Shown here: positions 8,812-17,997 of the stretch, one piece after another | Layout of the letters: every line of letters begins with the position of its first letter | How positions within the stretch are numbered: the first letter of the stretch is position 1 | Source of the DNA: Catellatospora methionotrophica | GTDB taxonomy: Bacteria > Actinomycetota > Actinomycetes > Mycobacteriales > Micromonosporaceae | Length of the DNA stretch: 64,000 bases | Direction: 5' to 3' | Assembly (NCBI RefSeq): GCF_011297335.1 | Contig: NZ_JAAOTJ010000013.1 | Location: 1 to 64,000 of the forward strand | Translations under genes and position numbers: made by a program | Notes under the pieces: generated by a model | The model's database searches: none | Seen by the model: only the letters and a program-made list of their open reading frames with translations | Told to the model about the DNA's origin: nothing

Positions 8812-8849
8812 CCGGGTGGCGGCGGGCCGCGTGGCGGGGAGGCGGGCGG

Positions 8850-9347
8850 TCATTGGCCGTGGGCGCGTTGGAGGGCGCGGTAGATCTTGCCGAAGCGGGT
8901 GGCGTCGTCTATGCGGATGAGGAGGACCTGGGTGCCCTGGGTTTCGGCCCATACCTCGTAGATGGCGTTGCCGCGGTCGTAGCTGTCGTCGACGCGGTGC
9001 AGGGCCCACTCCCAGAGCAGCGGCACGAGGCCGAGGGCGAGCAGCAGTACCGCGACGAGCAGCAGGGTGTCGCGGGGGAACGGCAGTTTGCCGAGCGCGG
9101 CGGCGACGCGGGACTCGCCGTACGCGGATGCGATCAATCCGATCAGCGCGATGAAACCGGCGAAGGCGGACAGGATCATCAGGATGTTGAGGATCCCGCG
9201 TCCGGCCGTACGGCGGCGCACCCGCCAGTCCGGGCGCTCCTGGCGGTGCCAGATGTAGCGCAGTTCGGAGAGGCGGTACCGGCGGTCCTCGACCTGCACG
9301 TACGTCGAGGTCACCGCCACCGTCTCATCACGATAGTAGGTGATCAC
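8850..9347 (-). CDS. DUF6232-type small membrane protein
   Basis: A 165-residue protein from GTG 9347, with GGAGGT six bases upstream. The N-terminal cytoplasmic half (ITYYRDETVAVTSTYVQV..., RRYRLSELRYIWH) resembles the PH-like DUF6232 fold; two hydrophobic helices follow (about 52-73 and 93-113), then a hydrophilic tail with an YEVWAET strand. The family is widespread in actinobacteria and of unknown function. It is convergent with egtD and separated by only 38 bases, with no evident hairpin. Confidence 0.7.
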   Translation of the reverse strand: MITYYRDETVAVTSTYVQVEDRRYRLSELRYIWHRQERPDWRVRRRTAGRGILNILMILSAFAGFIALIGLIASAYGESRVAAALGKLPFPRDTLLLVAVLLLALGLVPLLWEWALHRVDDSYDRGNAIYEVWAETQGTQVLLIRIDDATRFGKIYRALQRAHGQ

Positions 9348-9564
9348 GACACCTCCGACGCTTCAGCGTTGTCTTAGGATCGCGCAGAGTGACCAAATCG
9401 TCCGTGAGTGAATCCGGCTCGCCCTCGGTCACCGGACTTGCCGGGCACGTGTGCGTAGCGTGGTCCCGCTTCGACCGTCTGCCAGGCACGTCGAGCGATC
9501 CTGCCGCCTGGCGCGGGACGGGCGGCCCTGGTGCGGTGGGCGGGCGGGAGGCCGACATACTGGG

Positions 9565-9918
9565 ATGATGTTCACCCTGGACGAAGCGCGCTCCCGGCTG
9601 GCCGCGCTGATGCCGCGGCTCGACGAGCTCATCGGCGTACGCGCCGACCTCGCCGAACTGCGCGCCGACCTGGACACCGGCGGGCACAGCGCACTGGGCG
9701 GGCTGCCCGAGGCCAAGGCCCTGGAAGCACGGCTCTACGCCGCGCTGGAGGAGATCGCCGACGCCGACATCGAGGTCAAGGGCTTCGCCCCGCTGCTGCT
9801 GGACTTCCCCGGCGAGCTCGACGGCCGCCCGGTGCGCTGGTGCTGGCTCGAAGGCGACGACGGCATCGACTGGTACCACCGCACCGACACCGGCTTCGCC
9901 GGCCGCCGCCCCTGCTGA
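9565..9918 (+). CDS. DUF2203 family protein
   Basis: A protein of 117 residues from ATG 9565 (or 116 from the adjacent ATG 9568). The opening MFTLDEARSRLAALMPRLDELI and the closing VRWCWLEGDDGIDWYHRTDTGFAGRRP are hallmarks of the DUF2203 family: a helical hairpin followed by a compact beta part. Function is unknown in the family. GGGAGG lies 14-17 bases before the start, a slightly long spacing. It is convergent with the c-di-GMP gene at 9940. Confidence 0.75.
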   Translation: MMFTLDEARSRLAALMPRLDELIGVRADLAELRADLDTGGHSALGGLPEAKALEARLYAALEEIADADIEVKGFAPLLLDFPGELDGRPVRWCWLEGDDGIDWYHRTDTGFAGRRPC

Positions 9919-9939
9919 CGCCCGTCCAGCGCGAGGCGG

Positions 9940-12249
9940 TCAGGCGCCGCGCTGGGCGGCGCGGGCGGGCATCTGGGGCTGGGGGCGTAGGAGCAGTCCG
10001 GCCTGTGCGGCCGGCAGGGGCCGCGACAGCAGGTAGCCCTGCCCGAGCCGGCAGCCCAGGGCGCGCAGGGCGGCGCGCTGGTCCTCGGTCTCGATGCCCT
10101 CCGCGATCGCGACCAGCCCGAGCGAGTCCGCGATCGCCAGGATCGCCCGCACGATGCTCAGATCGATCTGCCCGCCCCCGGGGCCCGTCACCCCGCTGAC
10201 GAACGACTTGTCGATCTTGAGGATCTCGATCGGCAGCCGCTTGAGGTAGCTCAGGTTCGAGTACGCCGTGCCGAAGTCGTCGAGCACCAGGTGCACCCCG
10301 GCTGCGCCGAGCGCCCCGGCGTACTCGGTGACCTCGTGGCGCAGGTAGCTGTGTTCGGTGATCTCCAGCCAGATGTCGGCGGGGTGCAGCCCGGCGGTCC
10401 GGATGGTGTCGAGGGTGCGTTCGGCGGCCTGGGACTGGTGCAGCTGCACGGGGGACAGGTTGACGCTCATGCCCAGGCCGCGGCCCTCGGGCAGGCGGTG
10501 CCAGTGGGCGAGCTGGCGGCAGGCCTGCGCCAGCACCCACTGGCCGATCTCGACGATGGCCCCGGTCTCCTCGGCCAGCGGAATGAACACGTCCGGTGGG
10601 ACCGTGCCGTGGTGCGGGTGGGTCCAGCGCAGCAGCGCCTCGAAGGCGACGACGGCCCGGCTGTCCAGGGCGAAGATCGGCTGGTACGCCAGGTGCAGCT
10701 GGCCGCGGGTGCGCGCGAGCAGCAGTTCGGCGCGCAGGTCGAGCCGGTCGCGGGAACGGTGCGAGGCGTCCTCGTCGAACACCTCGACCTGGCCGCTGCC
10801 GCGGGCCTTGGCGACGTACATGGCGGCGTCGGCGTCGCGCAGCATGGTGCTCGGGGTGGCCTCGCCGCGGATGCCGAGCACGCCGCCGATGCTGGCCGAG
10901 ACGTGCACCTGCTCGCCGCAGACGACGAGCCGGTCGTCGAGGTCGGCGCAGATCCGGGCCCCGATCTCGGCGACCTCGGACAGCTGCTTGACCCGGTCGA
11001 GCACGATCACGAACTCGTCGCCGCCGAAGCGGGCGAGCAGGTCGTCGGGGCGTACGCTGCTGCGCAGCCGGTCGGCGACCTGCATCAGCAGCTCGTCGCC
11101 GGCCTCGTGGCCGAACAGGTCGTTGACGGACTTGAACCCGTCGAGGTCGCAGAACAGCACACCGATGCGCGTCGGGTCGGCGGCCGACAGCAGGGTGTCC
11201 AGGTGCGACACGAGCGCGCTGCGGTTGGCCAGGCGGGTGAGCGGGTCGCGGGTGGCCCGGTCGGTGAGCGCGAGGTACAGCTCGGCGTTGGTGAGGGCGA
11301 CCCCGAGATAGTTCGCGAAGATCGTCATGATCTCCAGGGTGCCCTGGGCGAACGGGCGGGGGCGCTCGCGGCCGGCGTACAGCAGGGCGGTGGCGCCGTT
11401 CTCGCGGGAGACGGCGACCTTGAGCACCTCGGAAAGCCCGGCGTCGCAGGCGGGCAGGTCGTCGAGGCTCCGGGCGGGCACCGGCCAGGCGGCGAGCAGC
11501 GCGGGCGGCAGACCACGGTGGGCGCGCAGCCGCCCCTGCCCGCCCTCGACGGTGACCACCCACGCGCGGTCCGCGCCGGTGAGCCGCAGCAGCAGCTCGG
11601 CGGCCTCGTCGAGCAGCGGGTCCACCTCCAGGTGGCGGGCCAGCAGGTGGCCGTAGTGGGCGAGCTGCTCGATGACCGCGTGGCGCTCGCGTTCCTGCAG
11701 CGCCATCTGCAGGCGGGCCGCGACCGAGGTCAGCATGCGCAGGTCGGACATGGCGAACGGCTGGTCGAGGCTGCGGAACAGGATGAGCAGGGTGTCGGCG
11801 TACGGCTCGGTGGACAGCGGGATCCAGGCGGCCGACCGGATGCCCAGGCCGGTCACCGAGCCCGGGGCGTCGTCGTCGGGCATGGTGCCGTGCCGTGCGG
11901 TCGGCTCGGTGGTGGCCAGGGTGCGGCGGGCGGCCTCGCCCACGGGCCAGCCCTGGGCGTACGCCGGGTCGTCCTCGGGCAGCCCGCACGAGGCGGCCAC
12001 GACCAGCCGCTCCCCGGCGACCCGGGCCATGCAGACGACGTCGGCGAAGAACGCGTCGGACAGCACGTTGAGCATGTCGCCGATCAGCTCCGCGGATCCG
12101 GCCGGGCGGCCCAGCAGGTCAAGCACCTGGATGAGCCGGGTCGTGTCGCGGTAGGCGTCGCGGGCCGCGTCGACGGCTGCCGCGAGCTGCTGCCTGAGCT
12201 GCTCGGTCTCGCCTTCGTCGGGCACGGCTGCGGGCACGGCGGCCGTCAC
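9940..12249 (-). CDS. GAF-GAF-GGDEF-EAL c-di-GMP enzyme
   Basis: A 769-residue soluble regulator. After a short coiled helix come two GAF-like sensory domains (about 40-190 and 205-335), a diguanylate cyclase domain (about 345-505) with intact RFGGDEF, and an EAL phosphodiesterase domain (about 515-760). The EAL part keeps the E of EALLRW, the N of SVNLSP, the E of WLEITE, DDFGTAYSNLSYL (one G to A change), the K of LKIDKSF and AEGIE, so both activities look possible. No membrane segment is present, so the input is probably cytosolic. Its start overlaps the end of the FIST gene by four bases, so FIST sensing is likely coupled to c-di-GMP output. Confidence 0.92.
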   Translation of the reverse strand: MTAAVPAAVPDEGETEQLRQQLAAAVDAARDAYRDTTRLIQVLDLLGRPAGSAELIGDMLNVLSDAFFADVVCMARVAGERLVVAASCGLPEDDPAYAQGWPVGEAARRTLATTEPTARHGTMPDDDAPGSVTGLGIRSAAWIPLSTEPYADTLLILFRSLDQPFAMSDLRMLTSVAARLQMALQERERHAVIEQLAHYGHLLARHLEVDPLLDEAAELLLRLTGADRAWVVTVEGGQGRLRAHRGLPPALLAAWPVPARSLDDLPACDAGLSEVLKVAVSRENGATALLYAGRERPRPFAQGTLEIMTIFANYLGVALTNAELYLALTDRATRDPLTRLANRSALVSHLDTLLSAADPTRIGVLFCDLDGFKSVNDLFGHEAGDELLMQVADRLRSSVRPDDLLARFGGDEFVIVLDRVKQLSEVAEIGARICADLDDRLVVCGEQVHVSASIGGVLGIRGEATPSTMLRDADAAMYVAKARGSGQVEVFDEDASHRSRDRLDLRAELLLARTRGQLHLAYQPIFALDSRAVVAFEALLRWTHPHHGTVPPDVFIPLAEETGAIVEIGQWVLAQACRQLAHWHRLPEGRGLGMSVNLSPVQLHQSQAAERTLDTIRTAGLHPADIWLEITEHSYLRHEVTEYAGALGAAGVHLVLDDFGTAYSNLSYLKRLPIEILKIDKSFVSGVTGPGGGQIDLSIVRAILAIADSLGLVAIAEGIETEDQRAALRALGCRLGQGYLLSRPLPAAQAGLLLRPQPQMPARAAQRGA

Positions 12250-13466
12250 AGCGCGATCGCGGTCAGGGTCGCGTTGTGGTATCCGGCGACGCGCGTGGTC
12301 CGGGCGAACTCGCCGTAGGTGTAGAAGCCGAACGTCGTCACCTCCCCGGCGGCGTCCTGGATCAGCGCCGCCTCCCGCGCCCCCTGCTCGGCGAGCACGT
12401 CGAGCCGGGCGACGCAGCTGAACGCGAGCAGCACCGACGCGTCGCGGCCCGCGAGGCTGCGGCGGACCACGTCGCCGGTGACGCGCAGCAGGTCCTCGGC
12501 CCGGCAGGACACGATCTGGACCGGGGCGTAAAGCGGCAGCGGGCTGAACGTCTTGAGCTGCCCGTCCTCGTCGATGTACGCGCCGCGCACCAGTTTGCTG
12601 CCGTCGGGCTGGATGAGCCCGAACGCGTACGCCGACAGGTAGCCGGGCGCGGGCTTGATCAGGCCGGGCCGTTCGAAGTCGACGTCGTCGTGGAAGTGCT
12701 CGCGGAACACCTCGGCGGCGGGGCGGCCGGCGATCTCCTGGATCACCAGGCCGTCGGACTTGGTGACCAGCAGCGGCAGGCCCACGTCGTACCAGCCGTG
12801 CTCGGCGACGACCGACAGCGGATCGGGCGAGGCGATCCAGACCCCGGCCGCGCCGCCGTCGGTGAGCACGTTGTCGTTCTCGAAGACGCAGGTGCGGATG
12901 AGCAGCCGGTCGTCCCCGGCGCTGCCGCCGACCACGGGCACCGGCGCGCCGAGCACCCTGTGTACGCCGTTGAGCAGTTCCTGCTGGTGCCCGGCCAGCC
13001 CGGTGGTGAGCAGCAGCAGGGCGGCGTGCGGGGTGGGCTCCGGCCCGGCGGCGGCGCGGGCCGCGCGGGCCAGCCGCTGACCGGCGTCGTCGCCGTCCTC
13101 GGTGACCCCGGTGACCGAGGCGACGCCGAAGCGGTACCGCCCGGCGGACAGGGCGAGCACCGACACCCCGAGGCCGGGGTCGATGAGCCTGCCGTCGTGG
13201 AACTGCCCGCTGGTCGTCGCCCCGACCAGGGGCGCCTTGCCGGTGGCCCGGCGCACCGCGTGCAGCAGCGCGATCAGGTCGTAGGAGACGGAGGTGTACA
13301 CGATGATCAGTTCTGGCGGGTAGCCCTGGAGCCCGGCCAGGGCCTCGGCGGCGGCGGCCCGCCCGGCCTCGACCGCGTCGGCGGCGTCGCTGTAGCCGAC
13401 GCCCGTCCGCAGCGGCTCGGTGGCGGTGGCGGCGGCGGGCCGGGGCGCGGGTATCTCCACAGGCAT
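12246..13466 (-). CDS. FIST domain sensor protein
   Basis: A 406-residue protein from ATG 13466, preceded by GGGAG at good spacing; the track upstream to 13553 has no ribosome site. It consists of FIST N (about 20-220) and FIST C (about 235-395) domains. Recognisable parts are GVGYSDAADAVEAGRAAAAEAL, the VGATTSG turn, VPVVGGSAGD and the closing GFYTYGEFAR. FIST proteins are predicted to bind small ligands, perhaps amino acids, and are typically linked to kinases or c-di-GMP enzymes. Here it is the upstream partner of a GGDEF-EAL gene with a four-base overlap, so the two likely form a sensor-effector pair. Ligand unknown. Confidence 0.88.
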   Translation of the reverse strand: MPVEIPAPRPAAATATEPLRTGVGYSDAADAVEAGRAAAAEALAGLQGYPPELIIVYTSVSYDLIALLHAVRRATGKAPLVGATTSGQFHDGRLIDPGLGVSVLALSAGRYRFGVASVTGVTEDGDDAGQRLARAARAAAGPEPTPHAALLLLTTGLAGHQQELLNGVHRVLGAPVPVVGGSAGDDRLLIRTCVFENDNVLTDGGAAGVWIASPDPLSVVAEHGWYDVGLPLLVTKSDGLVIQEIAGRPAAEVFREHFHDDVDFERPGLIKPAPGYLSAYAFGLIQPDGSKLVRGAYIDEDGQLKTFSPLPLYAPVQIVSCRAEDLLRVTGDVVRRSLAGRDASVLLAFSCVARLDVLAEQGAREAALIQDAAGEVTTFGFYTYGEFARTTRVAGYHNATLTAIAL

Positions 13467-13556
13467 GATCACTCCCGGCATCCGGCCCGGTGGGGCCGCC
13501 TGACCTGGCACTTCACAAAGCGACCATAACGCGCTAACCGGGCAGTCTGCCAAAGT

Positions 13557-15248
13557 TCACGCCGCGACCAGCGCACTGGACAGGGCCACGATCAGTGGCC
13601 CGAGCAGCGGCAGGAGCACCGCGGAAAAGGCATAGACGATGGTGTACGACAACAGGGGTGTGGTGTTTCCCGCCGCCTCGCGCACCGCGTCGACCGCGGG
13701 CGTGCTGCACTGCTGACCCGCGATGGCGCCTGCCACCAGCGGCGCGGGCAGCCTCATCAGGCGGCTGCCCGCCCACAGGCTCAGCAGCGCCGGAATCGCC
13801 GTGACCAGCACCGCGACCAGCGGCAGCAGCACGCCGTACCGCTCGATCAGGGTGAGCGCGCCCGGGCCCGCGCCGAGGCCGACCGCGCACACGAACGTGG
13901 CCAGCCCGAACTGCTGGATCACCTGCGCCGCCGCCGGGTGGTACTGCCCGTAGGTCGGGTGCCGGGCCCGCAGCCAGCCGAAGAACAACCCGCTGAACAG
14001 GCAGCCCCCGCCGATGCCCAGCGACAGCGGCACCCCGCCGACCGGCATCGACAGCCTGCCGATCAGCATCCCCACGACCACCCCGAGCGCGATGAAGCTC
14101 AGGTCCGCCTTGACCGCCGGGTTGATCCGGATCCCGAGCAGCGGGGTGTACGCGTCGAGGTCCGGCCCCGCGCCGGTCAGCCGTACCGTGTCGCCGGTGG
14201 TGATGTCGGTCCACGGCTTGACCGGCAGGGCGTGCTCCATCCGGGACAGCCCCGTCACGAACACGCCGCGCGGCGGGACCTGCCGGTGCAGCTGCTCCAG
14301 CGTCCAGCCCCGGTAGCGCCGGTCGGTGATGACGACCTCCGCCACGTCCAGGCTCAGCGGATCGTTGCCGGTGCCCAGCGTCTCCGGCCCGATCAGCCGC
14401 TCCGCCCGCAGCAGCGCCTCCCGCTCGCCGACCACGACCAGCCGGTCCCCGGCCCGCAGCACCGTCTCCGGCGCGGCCTCGGTGATCTCGCCGTCACGGC
14501 GCAGCCGCTCCACCGCCGCCTCCGTGCCCAGCGCCTCCGTCAGCTGCGCGAGGGTGAGCCCGTGTGCGGCGTCGACCACGTACACCCGGCCCACGACGCC
14601 GGGCACCGCGCGAGCCGTGCTCTCCGAGCGCTCCGGTTCGCCGCCGAGCTTGCGCCACAGCTCGCGGGCCTGCTCGCGCAGGTCGACCCGCATCAGCATG
14701 GGCACGAACTGGCTGGTGAACAGGATCAGGGTGACCAGGCTGAAGATATAGGCGATCGAGTACGCCGTGGCCAGGTTGGACTGCAGCTCGCGAACCCGCT
14801 CGGGGCCGACGGGCAGTGCGCCGATCGCCTCCCCGGCGGTGCCGAGCACCGACGACGAGGTCGTGCCCCCGGCCAGCAGCCCGGCGGCGGTGCCCTGGTC
14901 CAGTCCGAGCGCCACGGTCGCCACGCAGACCAGCGCGACCAGGGTCGTCACCTGGATCACGGTGAACACGGCATACCGCAGCGCCCTGCGGTTGAGGCTG
15001 GCGAAGAACGACGGTCCGGCCAGGTAGCCCAGGGTGAAGATGAACAGGGCGAACGCGACGTTGCGCAGCTCGGGAGTCAGCGTGACGTCCAGCAGGCCGA
15101 CGATCAGCGCGACCAGCAGGGTGCCCGCCACGCCGCCGAGGGTGATCCTCCAGAAGCGCACCCGGCCCAGCGCGAACCCGGCCGCCAGGCAGCCGAACAG
15201 GGCCAGTCCCGGGGTGCTGCGCAGCAGGTCGCCCAGCCAGTCGAGCAT
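13557..15248 (-). CDS. AspT/YidE-type transporter with two RCK-C domains
   Basis: A 563-residue membrane protein from ATG 15248 (GGGGGTG upstream). Two sets of about five hydrophobic helices flank a cytoplasmic core of two TrkA-C/RCK-C domains (about 205-365), the layout of the aspartate:alanine exchanger (AAE) family. Duplicated motifs GGTTSSS near residue 130 and AGQQCSTPAVD near 515 resemble the GxxxG/serine-rich signatures of each half. Characterised members exchange aspartate and alanine or export dicarboxylates, but the substrate here is unknown. It stands between the FIST gene and a hypothetical gene, all on the same strand with gaps of 44-90 bases. Confidence 0.88.
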   Translation of the reverse strand: MLDWLGDLLRSTPGLALFGCLAAGFALGRVRFWRITLGGVAGTLLVALIVGLLDVTLTPELRNVAFALFIFTLGYLAGPSFFASLNRRALRYAVFTVIQVTTLVALVCVATVALGLDQGTAAGLLAGGTTSSSVLGTAGEAIGALPVGPERVRELQSNLATAYSIAYIFSLVTLILFTSQFVPMLMRVDLREQARELWRKLGGEPERSESTARAVPGVVGRVYVVDAAHGLTLAQLTEALGTEAAVERLRRDGEITEAAPETVLRAGDRLVVVGEREALLRAERLIGPETLGTGNDPLSLDVAEVVITDRRYRGWTLEQLHRQVPPRGVFVTGLSRMEHALPVKPWTDITTGDTVRLTGAGPDLDAYTPLLGIRINPAVKADLSFIALGVVVGMLIGRLSMPVGGVPLSLGIGGGCLFSGLFFGWLRARHPTYGQYHPAAAQVIQQFGLATFVCAVGLGAGPGALTLIERYGVLLPLVAVLVTAIPALLSLWAGSRLMRLPAPLVAGAIAGQQCSTPAVDAVREAAGNTTPLLSYTIVYAFSAVLLPLLGPLIVALSSALVAA

Positions 15249-15292
15249 CCACGCACCCCCGCGCCTCATATTAGGACAAAGGGTGCGCCGCC

Positions 15293-15781
15293 TTACGGCA
15301 TCTCCACCGTCTCAGCTCGCATGATCTCCGCGAACGCGGCCACCAGGTAAGGCTCCAGCCGCCGCCCCGACAGCGTCAACAGGTACGCCAGCAGCACCGG
15401 CGCGTGCCAGGCCAGCAGCCGCGGATCGGGCCGGGGCGCCCCGTCCTCCTGCTGGTGCACGCCCAGCGCGCCCGTCAGCACCAGGACGAGGGTGTCGACG
15501 TCCAACTCATCGGTCCACGCGAGCGTGTCGCGTACGCACTGCTCCAGCACGTCCTGGACGTCCTCGCCGGCCAGCCCGTCCGGGTGCAGGTCCTCCAGCA
15601 GCGCCCGCACCACGCTGCCCAGCACCACCTCGACGTGCTCCGAGTCCGCCGCCGCGAGCCGGTCGGCCGCCTCCCGCAGCCCTTCGGCATCCCGCGCCCG
15701 CGCCGCGTCCACGGCGTCCACCGCCGCCTCGGCGATCCCCCTCGCCACCCCCGGCAACCGCCGCAGCTCCTGACCCACCAT
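15293..15781 (-). CDS. Hypothetical helical protein
   Basis: A 162-residue protein from ATG 15781, with GGGAG nine bases upstream; longer readings run through a tandem repeat and are rejected. It looks all-helical, Ala/Leu/Asp-rich, with an acidic middle (DELDVDTLVLVLTGALGVHQQEDG) and no signal peptide. No family is recognised. It lies 44 bases upstream of the AspT-like transporter on the same strand and may be cotranscribed with it. Function cannot be proposed. Confidence 0.65.
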   Translation of the reverse strand: MVGQELRRLPGVARGIAEAAVDAVDAARARDAEGLREAADRLAAADSEHVEVVLGSVVRALLEDLHPDGLAGEDVQDVLEQCVRDTLAWTDELDVDTLVLVLTGALGVHQQEDGAPRPDPRLLAWHAPVLLAYLLTLSGRRLEPYLVAAFAEIMRAETVEMP

Positions 15782-15827
15782 CCCCGCATACTCCCACGCC
15801 CCACCGACCCTCCCCACCCGCCGACTC

Positions 15828-15866
15828 GCCCACCGCTCCGTCCCACCGCTCCGTCCCACCGCTCCG
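15828..15866. repeat. Three tandem 13-bp repeats
   Basis: Three consecutive copies of YCCCACCGCTCCG (15828-15840, 15841-15853, 15854-15866), then a partial fourth. They lie 47-85 bases upstream of the start of the hypothetical gene at 15781, in its presumed promoter region. Copy number could vary by slippage. Confidence 0.8.
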
Positions 15867-15935
15867 TCCCACCCGCGCCGCCCCGCTTCGCGTCGCTCCG
15901 TGCGCCGCGCCGCGTCGCGCCTCGCGCCCTCTGCA

Positions 15936-16000
15936 ATAGACGCTGGCCTATCACGTTGAAAATTCGGCGCTCGAATTCATCGTGATAGGCCAGCGTCTAT
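15936..16000. repeat. 65-bp palindrome, family 2 copy 1
   Basis: Perfect 20-bp arms (15936-15955 and 15981-16000) begin ATAGACGCTGGCCTATC. An inner imperfect stem (GAAAATTCG against CGAATTC) continues the hairpin. The first 17 bases of the arms are identical to those of the palindrome at 62536, although the loops differ, and both elements are exactly 65 bp. It lies 56 bases downstream of the VWA gene stop (minus strand) and upstream of the gene at 15781. It may act as a terminator or be a dispersed repeat; there is no U-run. Confidence 0.85.
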
Positions 16001-16055
16001 GCGGGGTGGCGGTGGGCCGACCGGTCGGATCGACCCGCGGAGCACTCGCTACGGG

Positions 16056-17798
16056 TCAGCTCGGTTGGGTGGAGCGGAGGGAGATGGCCTTCAGGAAGAT
16101 CTCGCCGATCTTGGCGGGGTCCTTGGCGGAGAAGACGCCGCCGCCGGTGACCTTGGTGATCTTGTTGAGGGGGTCGGTGCTGACCTCGCCGATGGTGAGG
16201 ATGACGACCTGGATCGGGCGGGCCGGGTCGGCGATCTCCTTGAGCTTGGCCAGCAGCGCGGTCTCGGAGATGCCGTTCTTGTCGTCGTTGTCGCCGTCGG
16301 TCATCAGCACCACGGAGTTGACGCGGCCGGGATCCCAGTCCTTCTGCACCGTCTGGTACGCGGCGAGGATCGTGTCGTAGAGGCCCGTGTCACCGGTCGG
16401 CTTCGGCTGGATGGCGGCCAGCGTCGACAGCATCTTGGTGCGGTTGGCCGCCAGCGGGCCGATCGGCATCAGCTGCTTGTAGTCCTTGCTGCCGACCAGT
16501 TCGGTGGAGAAGGTCCACAGGCCGACCGCCCACGAGTCGTCGAACAGCCCCAGGCCGCGCCGCGCCGCCTCCAGGGTGACCTGGGCGCGGGTCGCGCCGC
16601 CCGCGGTGGCGACCTGCTGGAGCATCGAACCGGAGACGTCGATCACGGCGAGCATGCGCGCGGGCAGCGTCACGGCCACCCAGGTGGACAGCAGCCGCTC
16701 GACGGCGGCCGTGGTCGTCGCCGCGGTGGGCGAGGCGGACGGGGCCGGGGCGCCCATCACGTCGGGCGCGCCGCGCGGGGTCGTCGCGCCCGTGCCGAAG
16801 CCGCCGTCGGGACCGCGCAGGCCGACCTTGGCGAGCCGGTCGCGGAACGCCGGGCTCTGCAGCGCCTCCAGCAGGCGGGTCGCGGTGGCCTGGCGCGCGG
16901 GCTCGATGCCCGGCATGACGGCGTACGGGTAGTCCAGGGCGATCGGCGCGGGCTCCAGGTAGAGCCCGGCCAGCGGCACCGGCGGCTTCGCCGCGTTGTA
17001 GGCGATGACGGCCTGCTCGGACAGCGGGGCCGCGCCGAGCGCGGACGCGATCGCGGCGGGGTCGTTGGCCCGCGGGAACTTCGCCAGCAGGTCCTGGCGC
17101 AGCACGGAGCGGCCCGCGGCCAGGGTGCGCAGCGCGCCGGTGGTGGCCGCCTGGGCGTTGGGTGACGTGCTCGCCGCCGACGCCATGGCGAGCAGGCCGG
17201 ACAGCCCGGCGGAGTCGCGGGTCGGCTCGACGATGCCGACGTGCAGCTTGGTGCCCGCGGTCATCTGCTGGAGCAGGGCGGGCCAGGTCAGCTTCGCCGA
17301 CGGCCAGCCCAGGCCGGTCGCGGCCGGTTCCGGCATGGCGATCACGATCGGGCTGCGCGCGATCGAGGGCGCTTCCTGGACCGCGGTGTTGGGCGCGGCC
17401 GCACTGACCCGGGACAGCCAGGTCGCGGAGTCCGGGATCCACACGTCGGGCACCTGGGTGCTGCCGCTGGGCTGGCCGACGCCGGTCAGCGAGAGCCCGC
17501 GCAGCGCGGCCACGGCGGCCGCGACGTCGGCGGGGTCGGCCGCGGTCACCTGGACGGCGATGCAGGCCCCGTCGACCTCTGCCTTCTCGGCGGTCAGCGC
17601 CGAGGCCGTCTCCTGCAGCGCCGGCGCGAGCTCCGCGGGCGCGGCCACGGTCAGCGGCGCCTGTCCGGAACAGGCTGGGTCGGAGACCTGGCGATAGATG
17701 AGAAAGGCCCCGGAGACCACCAGCGCGACCGCGAAGACTGCGGCAATGGCGCTGGTGACGGGGTGGATACGGCGTACGTTGCGATGGCGGCCCGGCAC
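16056..17798 (-). CDS. Membrane-anchored solute-binding/VWA protein
   Basis: A 580-residue protein with one N-terminal membrane helix (about 16-36) and the rest probably outside the cell. Residues about 45-335 resemble a periplasmic-binding (SBP_bac_11-type) domain. A Pro/Ser/Thr-rich linker follows (near 345-365), then a von Willebrand A domain (about 375-570) with an intact MIDAS: DVSGS, plus the DGDNDD turn. Such proteins are common in actinomycetes and are thought to bind ligands or assemble surface complexes in a metal-dependent way; the role is unknown. The start is GTG 17798, without an obvious ribosome site, so the true start could differ slightly. It is divergent from the gene at 17998. 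Confidence 0.82.
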   Translation of the reverse strand: MPGRHRNVRRIHPVTSAIAAVFAVALVVSGAFLIYRQVSDPACSGQAPLTVAAPAELAPALQETASALTAEKAEVDGACIAVQVTAADPADVAAAVAALRGLSLTGVGQPSGSTQVPDVWIPDSATWLSRVSAAAPNTAVQEAPSIARSPIVIAMPEPAATGLGWPSAKLTWPALLQQMTAGTKLHVGIVEPTRDSAGLSGLLAMASAASTSPNAQAATTGALRTLAAGRSVLRQDLLAKFPRANDPAAIASALGAAPLSEQAVIAYNAAKPPVPLAGLYLEPAPIALDYPYAVMPGIEPARQATATRLLEALQSPAFRDRLAKVGLRGPDGGFGTGATTPRGAPDVMGAPAPSASPTAATTTAAVERLLSTWVAVTLPARMLAVIDVSGSMLQQVATAGGATRAQVTLEAARRGLGLFDDSWAVGLWTFSTELVGSKDYKQLMPIGPLAANRTKMLSTLAAIQPKPTGDTGLYDTILAAYQTVQKDWDPGRVNSVVLMTDGDNDDKNGISETALLAKLKEIADPARPIQVVILTIGEVSTDPLNKITKVTGGGVFSAKDPAKIGEIFLKAISLRSTQPS

Positions 17799-17997
17799 AA
17801 GAAGCTATGTTTCGTCAACGTGAAGGCGTCTCGCCACATACGTTCGGACGAATGTTACCGAAGAGAAACTTCTCACACCGGCCTTCTGTACTGCCTGATC
17901 ACCGCTAACCCGGCGGAAAGATCAGCCGTTACTCCTTCTGAAGGACAGGAATTCATCCCGTCCCGTCCCCTTCACCGGGACCTCAGGAGGTGCGCCG

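Noticed and set aside
15441-15873. Additional long ORFs over the tandem repeat at 15828
   Set aside because: They read through the 13-bp repeats with repetitive residues and have no start signal; the gene begins at 15781.
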